Position numbers and translations under genes: made by a program
Assembly: GCA_020636255.1 (NCBI GenBank)
Contig: JACJYE010000007.1
Location: 186,001 to 250,000 of the forward strand
DNA: 64,000 bases
Direction: 5' to 3'
DNA from: Lewinellaceae bacterium
Lineage (GTDB): Bacteria > Bacteroidota > Bacteroidia > Chitinophagales > Saprospiraceae
The notes under the pieces: generated by a model
What the model saw: the letters and a program-made list of their open reading frames with translations, nothing else
What the model was told of the DNA's origin: nothing
Databases searched by the model: none
In this document: in pieces, positions 19,721 through 28,381 of the stretch
Position numbering within the stretch: position 1 is the first letter of the stretch
Layout: every line of letters starts with the position of its first letter

Positions 19721-20968
19721 TTATTCAAAATATATCTTTCTGACACAAACATTTTGCGGCGCCGCGCCTCCAAACTCAAAGGAGGCAAAGACATACAGGT
19801 TTGCCATATCCGCGCCTTTAAAGCTATTTGTTATGTCAATTTCATAGGTTTTCCAGTCATTTGTCAGGCCTATCGGGAATTTAGCCTCGCTTCCATCGTC
19901 AGGAGCATCCTTATCTTTTATGGCCACCTGAACCTGTTCTCCGCCTTTTTCTCCTTTTAGCTCAACCACTAATTTTTTGTATTTCGAAAGGTCTGCCGAT
20001 GGCCGTGGAGGGCTTGTTGGGTACCCGATCGTTATATAAAGGATGCCCCATTCCTGATGTGCCGGATAGGCCATGCAAAGGCCCTGCGCTCCCACCGAAG
20101 CCCAGTTTGATACGCCCCCCGAAGTAATGATCCCGTAGGACAAGCCTGGGTTAAGCCTCCCGTTCAGAAAAACAGCACGCTCATCATAGAAATGGAGCTT
20201 TTCTTCAGTACCCAACTCACGGCCGATCATTTTAATAAGCGTGCGTATGCTATTTTCCAATTCCACATATTGTATGTCGCGGAGTGTTTGCCCTGTCCAG
20301 AAATAGAGTATGAGCTTATTTTCAAATTCTTTCGACTCCAGGATGGGCTTATTGCCCTGGCTACCGGCTGCCTCGCCGCTCTGGCCTTCACCTGATTCTC
20401 CGGAGCCAAAGGCCACGATTCTGAAATCTCCATGTATTTCTAAATAATCATTGCATTTCACCCAATAGTCGTAAAGCGATTTTTCCTGTAGCCTGACGCG
20501 TGTCATCCTGCCTTCCCAGGAAGCCAGCATATTCCGTATGCTATCATTTGCGATGTCTTTTAACCCCCCGGAAGATCTTAATTCCGTTAAGGCCCCATTC
20601 TCATATTGAAACCCTACATCGTGCGAAAAGGCCTGCCCCATCAATACGGAAAGCTCCTTTTCGGAAATATCAGTTGTGTCGGAAAGCATGAGCGTTAAAA
20701 TTTTCTTCTGCGCGTGTATCGTCGACATCAGCGCTAGTTTTTCCGTCAGCAGCGCATCAAGGTTGTTTACCATTTCATCCTTGATCAACGCCAGGTAGCC
20801 CTTTTGCTTTATATAAACTTTATTATTCTCGTTCCAGTTATTGATCTGCAGGGCGATCAGGATACCAATGACGACCAGCACGATCTCTCCAAGGGCGTAA
20901 AGGAGGTACTTTTTTACTTTACCCGACTCAAACAGGCTGCGGCGGACGGTGCGGAAGAATCTGAGCAT
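19721..20968 (-). CDS. DUF6090-type membrane-anchored protein
   Basis: 415 residues. The N-terminus (LRFFRTVRRSLFESGKVKKY, then LLYALGEIVLVVIGILIALQ and INNWNE) is the hallmark of DUF6090, a Bacteroidota family with one membrane helix at about residues 22-43 and a helical domain to about 230. The C-terminal part (about 250-415) is beta-rich (YKKLVVELKGEKGGEQVQVA, DWKTYEIDITN, ANLYVFASFEFGG) and resembles a carbohydrate-binding jelly-roll fold. It is divergent from the hybrid sensor kinase gene with 139 bp between starts. Function not known. Confidence 0.8.
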   Translation of the reverse strand: MLRFFRTVRRSLFESGKVKKYLLYALGEIVLVVIGILIALQINNWNENNKVYIKQKGYLALIKDEMVNNLDALLTEKLALMSTIHAQKKILTLMLSDTTDISEKELSVLMGQAFSHDVGFQYENGALTELRSSGGLKDIANDSIRNMLASWEGRMTRVRLQEKSLYDYWVKCNDYLEIHGDFRIVAFGSGESGEGQSGEAAGSQGNKPILESKEFENKLILYFWTGQTLRDIQYVELENSIRTLIKMIGRELGTEEKLHFYDERAVFLNGRLNPGLSYGIITSGGVSNWASVGAQGLCMAYPAHQEWGILYITIGYPTSPPRPSADLSKYKKLVVELKGEKGGEQVQVAIKDKDAPDDGSEAKFPIGLTNDWKTYEIDITNSFKGADMANLYVFASFEFGGAAPQNVCVRKIYFE

Positions 20969-21062
20969 AGGTGCTTCGGTTTGCTGCTAACGAATGTAAC
21001 TATAATGATGAAGATCATTGGCGTTTTTGAAGGAAAGGGATAACTTTTGCTTTCAGCGGATT

Positions 21063-21070
21063 TATATTTG
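21063..21070 (+). promoter_or_regulatory. Candidate -7 box for the hybrid sensor kinase
   Basis: TATATTTG (TAnnTTTG type) lies 37 bp upstream of the start codon at 21108. A TTTTG word sits 13 bp further upstream, closer than the usual 19. Confidence 0.4.
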
Positions 21071-21107
21071 ATTCCTGAGAGGCCCGTTTTCCGCCAAATC
21101 AACCAAT

Positions 21108-24100
21108 ATGCGAATAAAGGCAGGGAAGGAGCAGCTTATTTTCCTTCTTTCGCTGCTGGGAGCATTCTACTGTGGTTTGCTCTTTGGCCAGGAACGCATT
21201 TTGCCGGAGCCTTCCTTTCCGCCCCGTGTCGAAGTATTCGAGCTGCCGGGCGGCAAGCTGGGCAACAGGGCCCGCGATATCGTTCAGGACAGTGTCGGAT
21301 TCTTGTGGTTTACCTCTTCATACGGATTGCACCGGTACGACGGCTATGAGGCCAGGGCCTATATGCATGTACCTGGCGACAGCACCACCATTCCCTCCCA
21401 CCTTTCCTTCTGCCTTCACGTTGCGCGCGACGGTTCTTTATGGGTAGGAACCTATAATCAGAGAACGGGGCTTTGCCGGTATGATTACGCTACAGAAACC
21501 TTCTCGCATGTTCACCTTGAGCCTCCGGAGGAGGAAAGCCGCACCAGCGCCATGGTTAATGTCATTACCGACGATGCCGCAGGCAATCTCTGGGTGGGGA
21601 CCCAGAACAGAGGATTGTACCGGGTCAACCGGGCGACGGGCCGCGTCCGCAGGTTCTTCCACGACCCCGACGACCCCGGCAGCCTGAGCTATGACCAGGT
21701 GGCCAGCCTGCTCGTCGATTCCAGGGGAACGCTCTGGGTTGGCACCGGGGCAGGCAGGTTTACGGGCGCCGAGGGCGGGCTGAACCGGTATGAGCCCGCA
21801 ACAGAGTCGTTCACCCACTACTTCCACGAGCCCGGCAACCCCCATAGCCTGCTCAACAATAAGATCAATGCATTGCTGGAAGATTCCTACGGCAATTTCT
21901 GGGTGGGGTCCAGAGGGGACGGGCTGCATCGGATGGACCGGGATAAAGGCAGCTTTCAGCGTTATCAGATGGACTTCTCACAGGCCAGTTCCCTTACCTA
22001 TCCCTACGTTCTGTCGGCAAATGCCGTTAGCTTCATCTGCGAAGGCCCAGGCCGGCGTCTTTGGGCCGGCGCCTATCTGGGTGGCGTGAACTGTTACTGC
22101 CCGGAATCCGGGACGCTGGAACATTTTGAATACAATAAGCCGGGCCATTACGGATTGAAATCGGAATTTGCTTTTGCCATGTGCGCATCCGCAGACGGGG
22201 TGATCTGGCTGGGGCCAGGCGAGGATTTCAATCCCCGGGTCCAGCGGATCGATATGGGCAACAGGCATTTTTCCTACTATCGCCTGGGCAACCAGGTGCA
22301 GGCCCTGGCGGAAGACAGGAACGGCATTACATGGATCGGAACGCGCGACTCCGGCCTGATCAGCATTAACCGGGAAACCGGTGCGTTGAAGCGCTATCAT
22401 TTGGGGCCGCCGGGCCCGGAGTACATCATGTTCCAGGACATCAAATCTATTTATGAGGGCCGCGAAGGCCAGCTCTGGATCGGCTTTATTTTTAATCGCG
22501 CGTTCGTTTGCCTTGACCCGCAGAGCGGTACCCGGAAAGAGTATGCTTTTTTCCCGGATAACCCGGGGCCAGCTTATGTCCTGTTGACGGATTTCCAGGA
22601 AGACCGAAGCGGCCGGCTCTGGATTTCCAGCATCCGGGAAGGCATTTTTCTTTTTGATAAAAAAACGGAAAGCATCCGGCGCTTCCAGCCTCCACCTTCG
22701 CCTCAGGGTGATATTTCCCTCCTGAACGTTACCAAACTTTTCCTGGATAGCCGTGGCAGGATGTGGATCGGGTGTGCCGGCGGGCGCTTAGCGCAAAATC
22801 AGGAGTTGGCCGTCAGTTGTGTGGACTTTGAGAAAGATTCCATCTTCCAGTTCAAACTCGAGCCCCAGTTCTCCGAGCTCCGGAACTATATCAATGGTAT
22901 CGGGGAAGATGAACAGGGCAATATCTGGATCAGCGCTTTTCAGACGCTTTTTAAACTGGAACCTGTCAGCGGCCGCATCCGTCAATTTCACTATCGTAAC
23001 AACCCGGCCTTTCAATCGGGGGCCTTCTCCATGGCCCAGGATGAAAAGGGGCGCTTGTGGCTTTCAGGCCTTGAGGGGTTCACCTGTTTCGACCCGCTTC
23101 GCGAGACGGCACTGGCCTTTCGGCCAGAGCAGGTGGCCCATGACCTGGTCCGTTTTCACCTGGCCGGATACCGCAATAAAAAGGGTGAATTGTTTTTCGG
23201 AGATGCCGGAGGTTTCCACGTGTTTAACCCGGAAATGGCCCTGCAGGAAGCCATGCGTTTTCAGCCCAAAGTGACATTGACGGAATTCCGCCTGGCAGAC
23301 GCTCCCCTGAAAGTTTCTGCCGGCAGCCCCTTGAAACGCAGTATCTGGGAAACGGAAGCGCTCACCCTGAAGCATTATCAGAACGTGTTTTCCATTCATT
23401 TTTCCAGTTTCGATTTCCGCATGCCACGTTCCACCCGATTCCAATACATCCTGGAAGGTTACGACCCGGATTGGAAATGGGCGGGTACCGACCCGATGGC
23501 GGGCTATTCCAAAGTGCCGCCGGGAACGTACCGGTTCCGGGTAAAAGCCCTGACAAATGGCGGTATCTGGAGCAAGCAGGCTGAACTTGAGATTACCATC
23601 ACCCCCCCCTGGTGGGCCAATATATGGGCTTACAGCATCTATATCATTGGGGCCATTACCTTGATCTACTTTTTTACCAGCCTCTGGTTCAGGCGCCGGC
23701 TGGCGCAGTCGGAAGCTCGGGCACTACGCCAGCTAGACCTTGCCAAAACCCGCCTCTACACCAATATCTCCCATGAATTCCGCACCCCGATCACAGTGAT
23801 CCTGGGTATGGCCCAACAGGCCAGGGAGCAGCCGGAAAAATGGTTGCTACAAGGGCTGGACATGATCACTGAAAACGCCAGCCGGCTGCTCCGGCTGGCC
23901 AACCAGATGCTCGGCCTGAGCAAGCTCGAGGCCGGCGCGATGGAGGCCCATCTGGAACAGGGCGATGTCATCGCCTTCTTGCGATACCTGGTGGAGCCTT
24001 TCGAGTGGTATGCCCGGAGCAGGGATGTAGAGCTGGAATTTCACGCTACCGAAGCGGAATTATGGATGGGCTTCGACCCCGAGAAGCTAACGCAGATCTG

Positions 24101-25316
24101 CTCCAACCTGCTCTCCAATGCCATAAAGTTCACACCCGGTAAGGGCCGGGTGGGCCTGGAGGCCTTTCCATCAGAAAATGCAGGGCACAGCTTCCTTACG
24201 CTGGTGGTATGGGATACAGGAACAGGCATTGCGCCGGAGCATTTGCCCCATATATTCGAGCGTTTTTACAGCACGCCGCCGCCCCCTGGCATGGATAGCC
24301 CGGGCGGTGCTTCCGGCATCGGCCTTGCACTTACACGGGAACTGGTGAAACTGCTGGGCGGGCAGATCAGGGTGGAGAGTGCGGCAGGCAAAGGCACTAC
24401 CTTCACCGTTCAGCTGCCGGTACACCAGGCAGCAACGCTTTTTACCGGCTTGAGGAAAGACGCATTTAAGGAATTGTGGCGTGAATATGCGGTAACGGAC
24501 GCCAGGGAAGCATATACAGCTGTACGTGAAAGTGCAAAGGAGGAGCTGCCGCTCGTATTGGCCGTCGAAGACAACCCCGATGTGGTCGTGTACCTGAGGT
24601 CTTTCCTGGAAGAAAAATATCAGGTCGAAACCGCCCGGGATGGAGCACAGGGTATCGAAAAGGCCATCGAGCTGATCCCGGATATCATCGTCAGCGATGT
24701 CATGATGCCGGTAAAAAGCGGGCTTGAACTTTGTGAAACGCTGAAGCAGGACAACCGCACCTGCCATATCCCCATTATACTGCTGACCGCCCGTGCCGGC
24801 CAACCCTCGCGCAATGCAGGCCTGCAACGAGGCGCCGATGCTTACCTGGCCAAACCTTTCGACCGGCAGGAACTGCTGGTCCGGATGGCGCAACTGATCG
24901 AAGGCAGACAGCATTTGCAACAATACTATCTGGCTGCTGCCGGATTTTCAGCCGTACAGGCTCCCGCGGATAAAGACGCTATATCCAGCTCCGACCATGC
25001 TTTCGTGCAACAGGTGCGCAACGTCGTTTTGGGCCGGCTCGACGATTACGAACTGAAGGTCCAGGATATAGCCGAAGCGATTTATCTGAGCAGTTCGCAA
25101 CTCCACCGCAAACTAAAAGCGCTCACCGGCCTGTCTACCAATCATTTTATCCGGTCCGTACGCCTGCAGGAGGCCTGCCGGCTCTTACAAGATCCCGGGC
25201 GTTCGATCACCTCTATTGCATTCGACACCGGCTTTCAGCATCCGGATTACTTTGCCAAGGTATTCCACAGGGAATTTAACATGACTCCAACGGAGTATCG
25301 GGAGAATGGAAATTAG
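21108..25316 (+). CDS. Hybrid two-component system regulator (one-protein sensor, kinase and AraC output)
   Basis: 1402 residues. Signal peptide about 1-27; a periplasmic double propeller of Reg_prop repeats (about 45-720; repeated DxxGNLWVGTQNRGL, DSRGRMWIGC and DEQGNIWISA motifs); a Y_Y_Y domain (about 780-832, GYDPDWKWAG, PGTYRFRVKA); one membrane helix (about 838-860); HisKA with H-box NISHEFRTPI (His 889); HATPase with NLLSNAIKF, DTGTGIA and GIGLALTREL; a receiver domain with phospho-acceptor Asp 1197 (IIVSDVMMP); and a C-terminal AraC HTH (about 1305-1400). Such HTCS proteins often control polysaccharide loci, but no SusC/SusD pair is nearby, so the ligand is open. Confidence 0.95.
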   Translation: MRIKAGKEQLIFLLSLLGAFYCGLLFGQERILPEPSFPPRVEVFELPGGKLGNRARDIVQDSVGFLWFTSSYGLHRYDGYEARAYMHVPGDSTTIPSHLSFCLHVARDGSLWVGTYNQRTGLCRYDYATETFSHVHLEPPEEESRTSAMVNVITDDAAGNLWVGTQNRGLYRVNRATGRVRRFFHDPDDPGSLSYDQVASLLVDSRGTLWVGTGAGRFTGAEGGLNRYEPATESFTHYFHEPGNPHSLLNNKINALLEDSYGNFWVGSRGDGLHRMDRDKGSFQRYQMDFSQASSLTYPYVLSANAVSFICEGPGRRLWAGAYLGGVNCYCPESGTLEHFEYNKPGHYGLKSEFAFAMCASADGVIWLGPGEDFNPRVQRIDMGNRHFSYYRLGNQVQALAEDRNGITWIGTRDSGLISINRETGALKRYHLGPPGPEYIMFQDIKSIYEGREGQLWIGFIFNRAFVCLDPQSGTRKEYAFFPDNPGPAYVLLTDFQEDRSGRLWISSIREGIFLFDKKTESIRRFQPPPSPQGDISLLNVTKLFLDSRGRMWIGCAGGRLAQNQELAVSCVDFEKDSIFQFKLEPQFSELRNYINGIGEDEQGNIWISAFQTLFKLEPVSGRIRQFHYRNNPAFQSGAFSMAQDEKGRLWLSGLEGFTCFDPLRETALAFRPEQVAHDLVRFHLAGYRNKKGELFFGDAGGFHVFNPEMALQEAMRFQPKVTLTEFRLADAPLKVSAGSPLKRSIWETEALTLKHYQNVFSIHFSSFDFRMPRSTRFQYILEGYDPDWKWAGTDPMAGYSKVPPGTYRFRVKALTNGGIWSKQAELEITITPPWWANIWAYSIYIIGAITLIYFFTSLWFRRRLAQSEARALRQLDLAKTRLYTNISHEFRTPITVILGMAQQAREQPEKWLLQGLDMITENASRLLRLANQMLGLSKLEAGAMEAHLEQGDVIAFLRYLVEPFEWYARSRDVELEFHATEAELWMGFDPEKLTQICSNLLSNAIKFTPGKGRVGLEAFPSENAGHSFLTLVVWDTGTGIAPEHLPHIFERFYSTPPPPGMDSPGGASGIGLALTRELVKLLGGQIRVESAAGKGTTFTVQLPVHQAATLFTGLRKDAFKELWREYAVTDAREAYTAVRESAKEELPLVLAVEDNPDVVVYLRSFLEEKYQVETARDGAQGIEKAIELIPDIIVSDVMMPVKSGLELCETLKQDNRTCHIPIILLTARAGQPSRNAGLQRGADAYLAKPFDRQELLVRMAQLIEGRQHLQQYYLAAAGFSAVQAPADKDAISSSDHAFVQQVRNVVLGRLDDYELKVQDIAEAIYLSSSQLHRKLKALTGLSTNHFIRSVRLQEACRLLQDPGRSITSIAFDTGFQHPDYFAKVFHREFNMTPTEYRENGN

Positions 25317-25402
25317 CTAGCTTCCCTCCGTCCTGGCCTGCGCAGGCACCAGCCATCCGCCGGTGCTCCCAGCCACATTATGCAAGGAATTTACTGTTGG
25401 TT

Positions 25403-25428
25403 GCAAGAACTGTTGGGGCAGTTCTTGC
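25403..25428 (+). terminator. Hairpin downstream of the hybrid sensor kinase
   Basis: A perfect 10-bp stem (GCAAGAACTG/CAGTTCTTGC) with a 6-nt loop lies 87 bp after the stop codon; no T-run follows. Confidence 0.45.
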
Positions 25429-25517
25429 CGGTAAGGGCGGAAATTGCAGGTATATCGTGACAAAAGACATTCGAAACTGTATAACCCATTCTTTAACCAA
25501 GTACTGATCAAAAAAGC

Positions 25518-25571
25518 GAGATGTGGCGCCGGCCCGATGCTTTAGCAAAGCTGGAAGACAAGCCACATCGC
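25518..25571 (+). promoter_or_regulatory. Leader inverted repeat before the PA-domain gene
   Basis: GCGA-GATGTGGC at 25518-25529 pairs with GCCACATCGC at 25562-25571. It sits about 55 bp upstream of the start at 25625 and could be a leader hairpin or an operator. The rest of the gap from 25317 holds no gene. Confidence 0.35.
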
Positions 25572-25624
25572 AAAACCTCCAATGGAGAACCTGTTTTTTG
25601 AGCACTACTTTAAATGTTTGTCAA

Positions 25625-27406
25625 ATGAAAACACTTATTCTCTCGCTCATCGCAAGCTTCGCCTTGCTCACTGCTTCTGCGCAATTCGTACTGGTCAACT
25701 CGCCTGCGAATATTGCCGGTATCTACGACTACTCACCCGGACTGTACGATCCAGACGTGACAGCGGGTATCTGGACGGCCGATGTTGCATTTATTCTCGA
25801 CAATTCAGAATATCCTAACTGTGGCTGCAACGAAGCGATAAACCCTGCTGAATTAAACGGTAAGATTGTCCTCGTCGACCGGTTTGGCGGCTGTGTTTTA
25901 GGGGCCAAGCTGATCAACGCCCAAAATGCCGGGGCCATTGCCGTTGTCATTTTCAACACACAACCTGGCATGGGTACCGTTGACATTCTCGTTAGCGCCT
26001 ATCACGCTTCGCTCCTCAATATTCCCGCCGTCATGCTTTCATACGAAGCCGGCCAGGCCATCCGGGCCGAGCTCGCCAACGGCCCGGTCAATATGACCAT
26101 CGGCCAATACAAGTTTCCAAACGACATCGGCATCGGCAAAAGCAGCGTGGTCAATGCTCCGCTGGGGGCCATGCCTGCCGGACAGGTGACGGCCGGCAAT
26201 TTCAGCCTCATCCCCGGGGCCAATGTAGCGAACAAAGGCCTGAACGACGCTGTGAACACCACCCTGACGGCAAGGGTGAGCCATCAGGAACTGGAAGGGG
26301 GCCCCATCGTGCAGGTTTATGAACAATCTGTCTCCCTTGATCTGATAGCAGCCGGGGACACCGGATTTATCGCACTGCCGGCCTACCTGCCTGCTGAAGG
26401 CGCTGGAGTGTATTATGTTGATTATCAGGTTGCCAGCGACAGCGTAGAGGTTCCGATGGCTGACAACCAGCAGAGCAGCAAGTTCATTTTAAGTGAGCAT
26501 ACATACTGCAAAGGTGGTTGGGATTTTGACAATGAGCGGCCGTCTGTAAACAATGCTTATACTGACTTCGGCGGCGGCAGCATCGAATTTCTCTCCGGAT
26601 TTGATCTTCCGTATGGGGAGCAAGTCGTTCTGGAGAACATCCAGTTTTACGTGGCCACGGGCTCCTTCGGCCCAAGTTTTGGCGCCATCGGCCTGGAAAA
26701 CATCAACGGCTATGTCTACGAGTGGTCCGATGCCAATGGGGATGGCCATTTCAATAATAACGAGCTGGAAATGGTAGGCATAGCCCCGGTAGCGAATGTG
26801 GATACCTCGCTCAATGAACTGTGGGTTACAGCGCCGATCCTCGAATTGACAAATTTCGAAGCAGGCTATCACGTGTCCGGGAACAACAAAAAATACCTCG
26901 TCGGGCTGCGCTACGAGGGGCCGGAATATGTATTCTTTGGTTTCGATGAGGATTACGACCAGCGGGCCTTTGTGGAAAATGGCTATGCCACCGGCCTCGG
27001 CCTGCCATACTTCGTTATTAGAAGCTGGAACGGGGGCCTGCCTGATGTTGAAGCGGGCTTTGTCTTCTCAGATGTATACGCATCAGTGGCTGCAGCCCTG
27101 AATATATCGGGGGGGAGCGTCAACGCAAAAGAACCCTCTGCGTTGGCCACCGCTTCCGTTTCGTTGTTCCCCAATCCTGCCACCGATTTCCTGACGGTAA
27201 AATTACCCGGCGAATTGCATCAGCAGCGTATTATGGTGGAAATGTTCAATTCCCTTGGCGTCATGGTTCGGCAGTTCGTGCTCGACGCCCCCCATTTTTC
27301 TGCCGGGCATAGGGTAGATGTCAGCGGCCTGGAGCCTGGATATTACACTCTGAAGATCGGCAGTGAAGGGCAGTTTACAGGCGGCAAGTTTTTGAAGATC
27401 GAATAG
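25625..27406 (+). CDS. Secreted PA-domain protein with T9SS type-A sorting domain
   Basis: Start at 25625 (MKTLILSLIASFALLTASAQ) because it begins a clean signal peptide; the 34 codons upstream are not coding-like. 593 residues. A protease-associated (PA) domain covers about residues 25-165 (LNGKIVLVDRFGGCVLGAKL, NAGAIAVVIFN). A middle beta-rich region carries a calcium-like loop SDANGDGHFNNNELE. The C-terminus (about 515-593) is a Por-secretion tail with VSLFPNPATDFLTVKL and GLEPGYYTLKI. No peptidase domain is visible, so it is a PA-containing surface protein, not clearly an enzyme. Exported by the type IX system. Confidence 0.85.
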   Translation: MKTLILSLIASFALLTASAQFVLVNSPANIAGIYDYSPGLYDPDVTAGIWTADVAFILDNSEYPNCGCNEAINPAELNGKIVLVDRFGGCVLGAKLINAQNAGAIAVVIFNTQPGMGTVDILVSAYHASLLNIPAVMLSYEAGQAIRAELANGPVNMTIGQYKFPNDIGIGKSSVVNAPLGAMPAGQVTAGNFSLIPGANVANKGLNDAVNTTLTARVSHQELEGGPIVQVYEQSVSLDLIAAGDTGFIALPAYLPAEGAGVYYVDYQVASDSVEVPMADNQQSSKFILSEHTYCKGGWDFDNERPSVNNAYTDFGGGSIEFLSGFDLPYGEQVVLENIQFYVATGSFGPSFGAIGLENINGYVYEWSDANGDGHFNNNELEMVGIAPVANVDTSLNELWVTAPILELTNFEAGYHVSGNNKKYLVGLRYEGPEYVFFGFDEDYDQRAFVENGYATGLGLPYFVIRSWNGGLPDVEAGFVFSDVYASVAAALNISGGSVNAKEPSALATASVSLFPNPATDFLTVKLPGELHQQRIMVEMFNSLGVMVRQFVLDAPHFSAGHRVDVSGLEPGYYTLKIGSEGQFTGGKFLKIE

Positions 27407-27414
27407 CGAAGCTA

Positions 27415-27471
27415 AAGAGCTGGTTTGGAGGCTACTTTCTAGCCCTAAGGGTGGCCTCCAAACTAGCAGCT
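27415..27471. repeat. Short family-1 inverted repeat between convergent genes
   Basis: 57 bp: AAGAGCTGGTTTGGAGGC and GCCTCCAAACTAGCAGCT around about 21 bp. It looks like a family-1 element with its core deleted. It lies between two convergent stop codons and supplies the stop of the PhyH gene, so it can serve as a bidirectional terminator hairpin. Confidence 0.65.
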
Positions 27472-28248
27472 GGAACTTCTGATTCCTCTAATAATAGCTT
27501 GTTCTATTGGGCAACCCATTTCAACAGGCTGAAAGATGTTGAAATCATTTTTGGATAACAGGGGAGGTTGAGCCATAAACTTAGGGGCCTTGCCTCTGTG
27601 CTGCTGTGCTGCGTGAACTAAAAAAGGATGGCATAGATATACCGTTCCTGCATTTCCTGTAGCTGTAACTTCTTTTCTTTTTGGTATGCCTTCCAGCTTT
27701 TCCGCCAATTGCATAAAGGCAAGCCCTTCTTCTCCCTTTGGTTCAAGTAATCTTGCTACGTCCAAATGCGAACCCTCTTTTAATCTGGTCGGCGCATCTT
27801 GTTCTGAAACATCTGAGAAGAGAAACAACATTAATAACGCCCTCCCTTTACTATTGATGTTTATTTTCCATTCAAGATAATTATTCGGGTTATCTCCCGG
27901 AAAACTGGCATCAACATGCCAACCCGTATCATTCGCAGTTTCCGTACTTGGGAATCGAATGGGAAAACTACCCAAAGTCTTACGTGGCAACCAGTTGTCA
28001 CCCGCCAATTGATGGTAAGCGTTGGTTAAAATAGCCGTATTTGCTGCTTTTTGAAAAGGCTCAAAGCCAAGCTCTCCAATCCAGATAACAGGTTTTGTCC
28101 ATGTTTCAGGCTCATCAGGGCTTAGTTGAATAGCGTTCCATAAGATCGGCCGGCAAGAATCTGCAATATCACGGGAAAAAGCATTTTCAACCTTTACATA
28201 ACCGCACGTTATGAATTGCTCGATTTGTGCACTACTCAGTTTTTCCAT
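27463..28248 (-). CDS. Phytanoyl-CoA dioxygenase (PhyH) family protein
   Basis: 261 residues, Fe(II)/2-oxoglutarate-dependent oxygenase fold. Metal ligands are visible as the His-x-Asp pair in TGWHVDASFPGD and a distal His in CHPFLVHAAQ; a likely 2-oxoglutarate-binding Arg is in the GKAPKFMAQ region or nearby. The family hydroxylates diverse small molecules and peptidyl substrates, so the substrate cannot be named. The gene is visibly AT-richer than its neighbours, suggesting recent arrival. The last codons (SSSC and stop) are read from the family-1 repeat. Confidence 0.85.
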   Translation of the reverse strand: MEKLSSAQIEQFITCGYVKVENAFSRDIADSCRPILWNAIQLSPDEPETWTKPVIWIGELGFEPFQKAANTAILTNAYHQLAGDNWLPRKTLGSFPIRFPSTETANDTGWHVDASFPGDNPNNYLEWKININSKGRALLMLFLFSDVSEQDAPTRLKEGSHLDVARLLEPKGEEGLAFMQLAEKLEGIPKRKEVTATGNAGTVYLCHPFLVHAAQQHRGKAPKFMAQPPLLSKNDFNIFQPVEMGCPIEQAIIRGIRSSSC

Positions 28249-28381
28249 AGCTATTATTTTCTTGCCCGGTTGTACCGTCCCGGCAATCGCCTAACTAAAA
28301 TACCCTATTATCCCCACTTTTTACCCTTCCGCCACAAATGTGCCTATCTTTAGGTTCTCAACCCGATCTACACCCGAAAAA

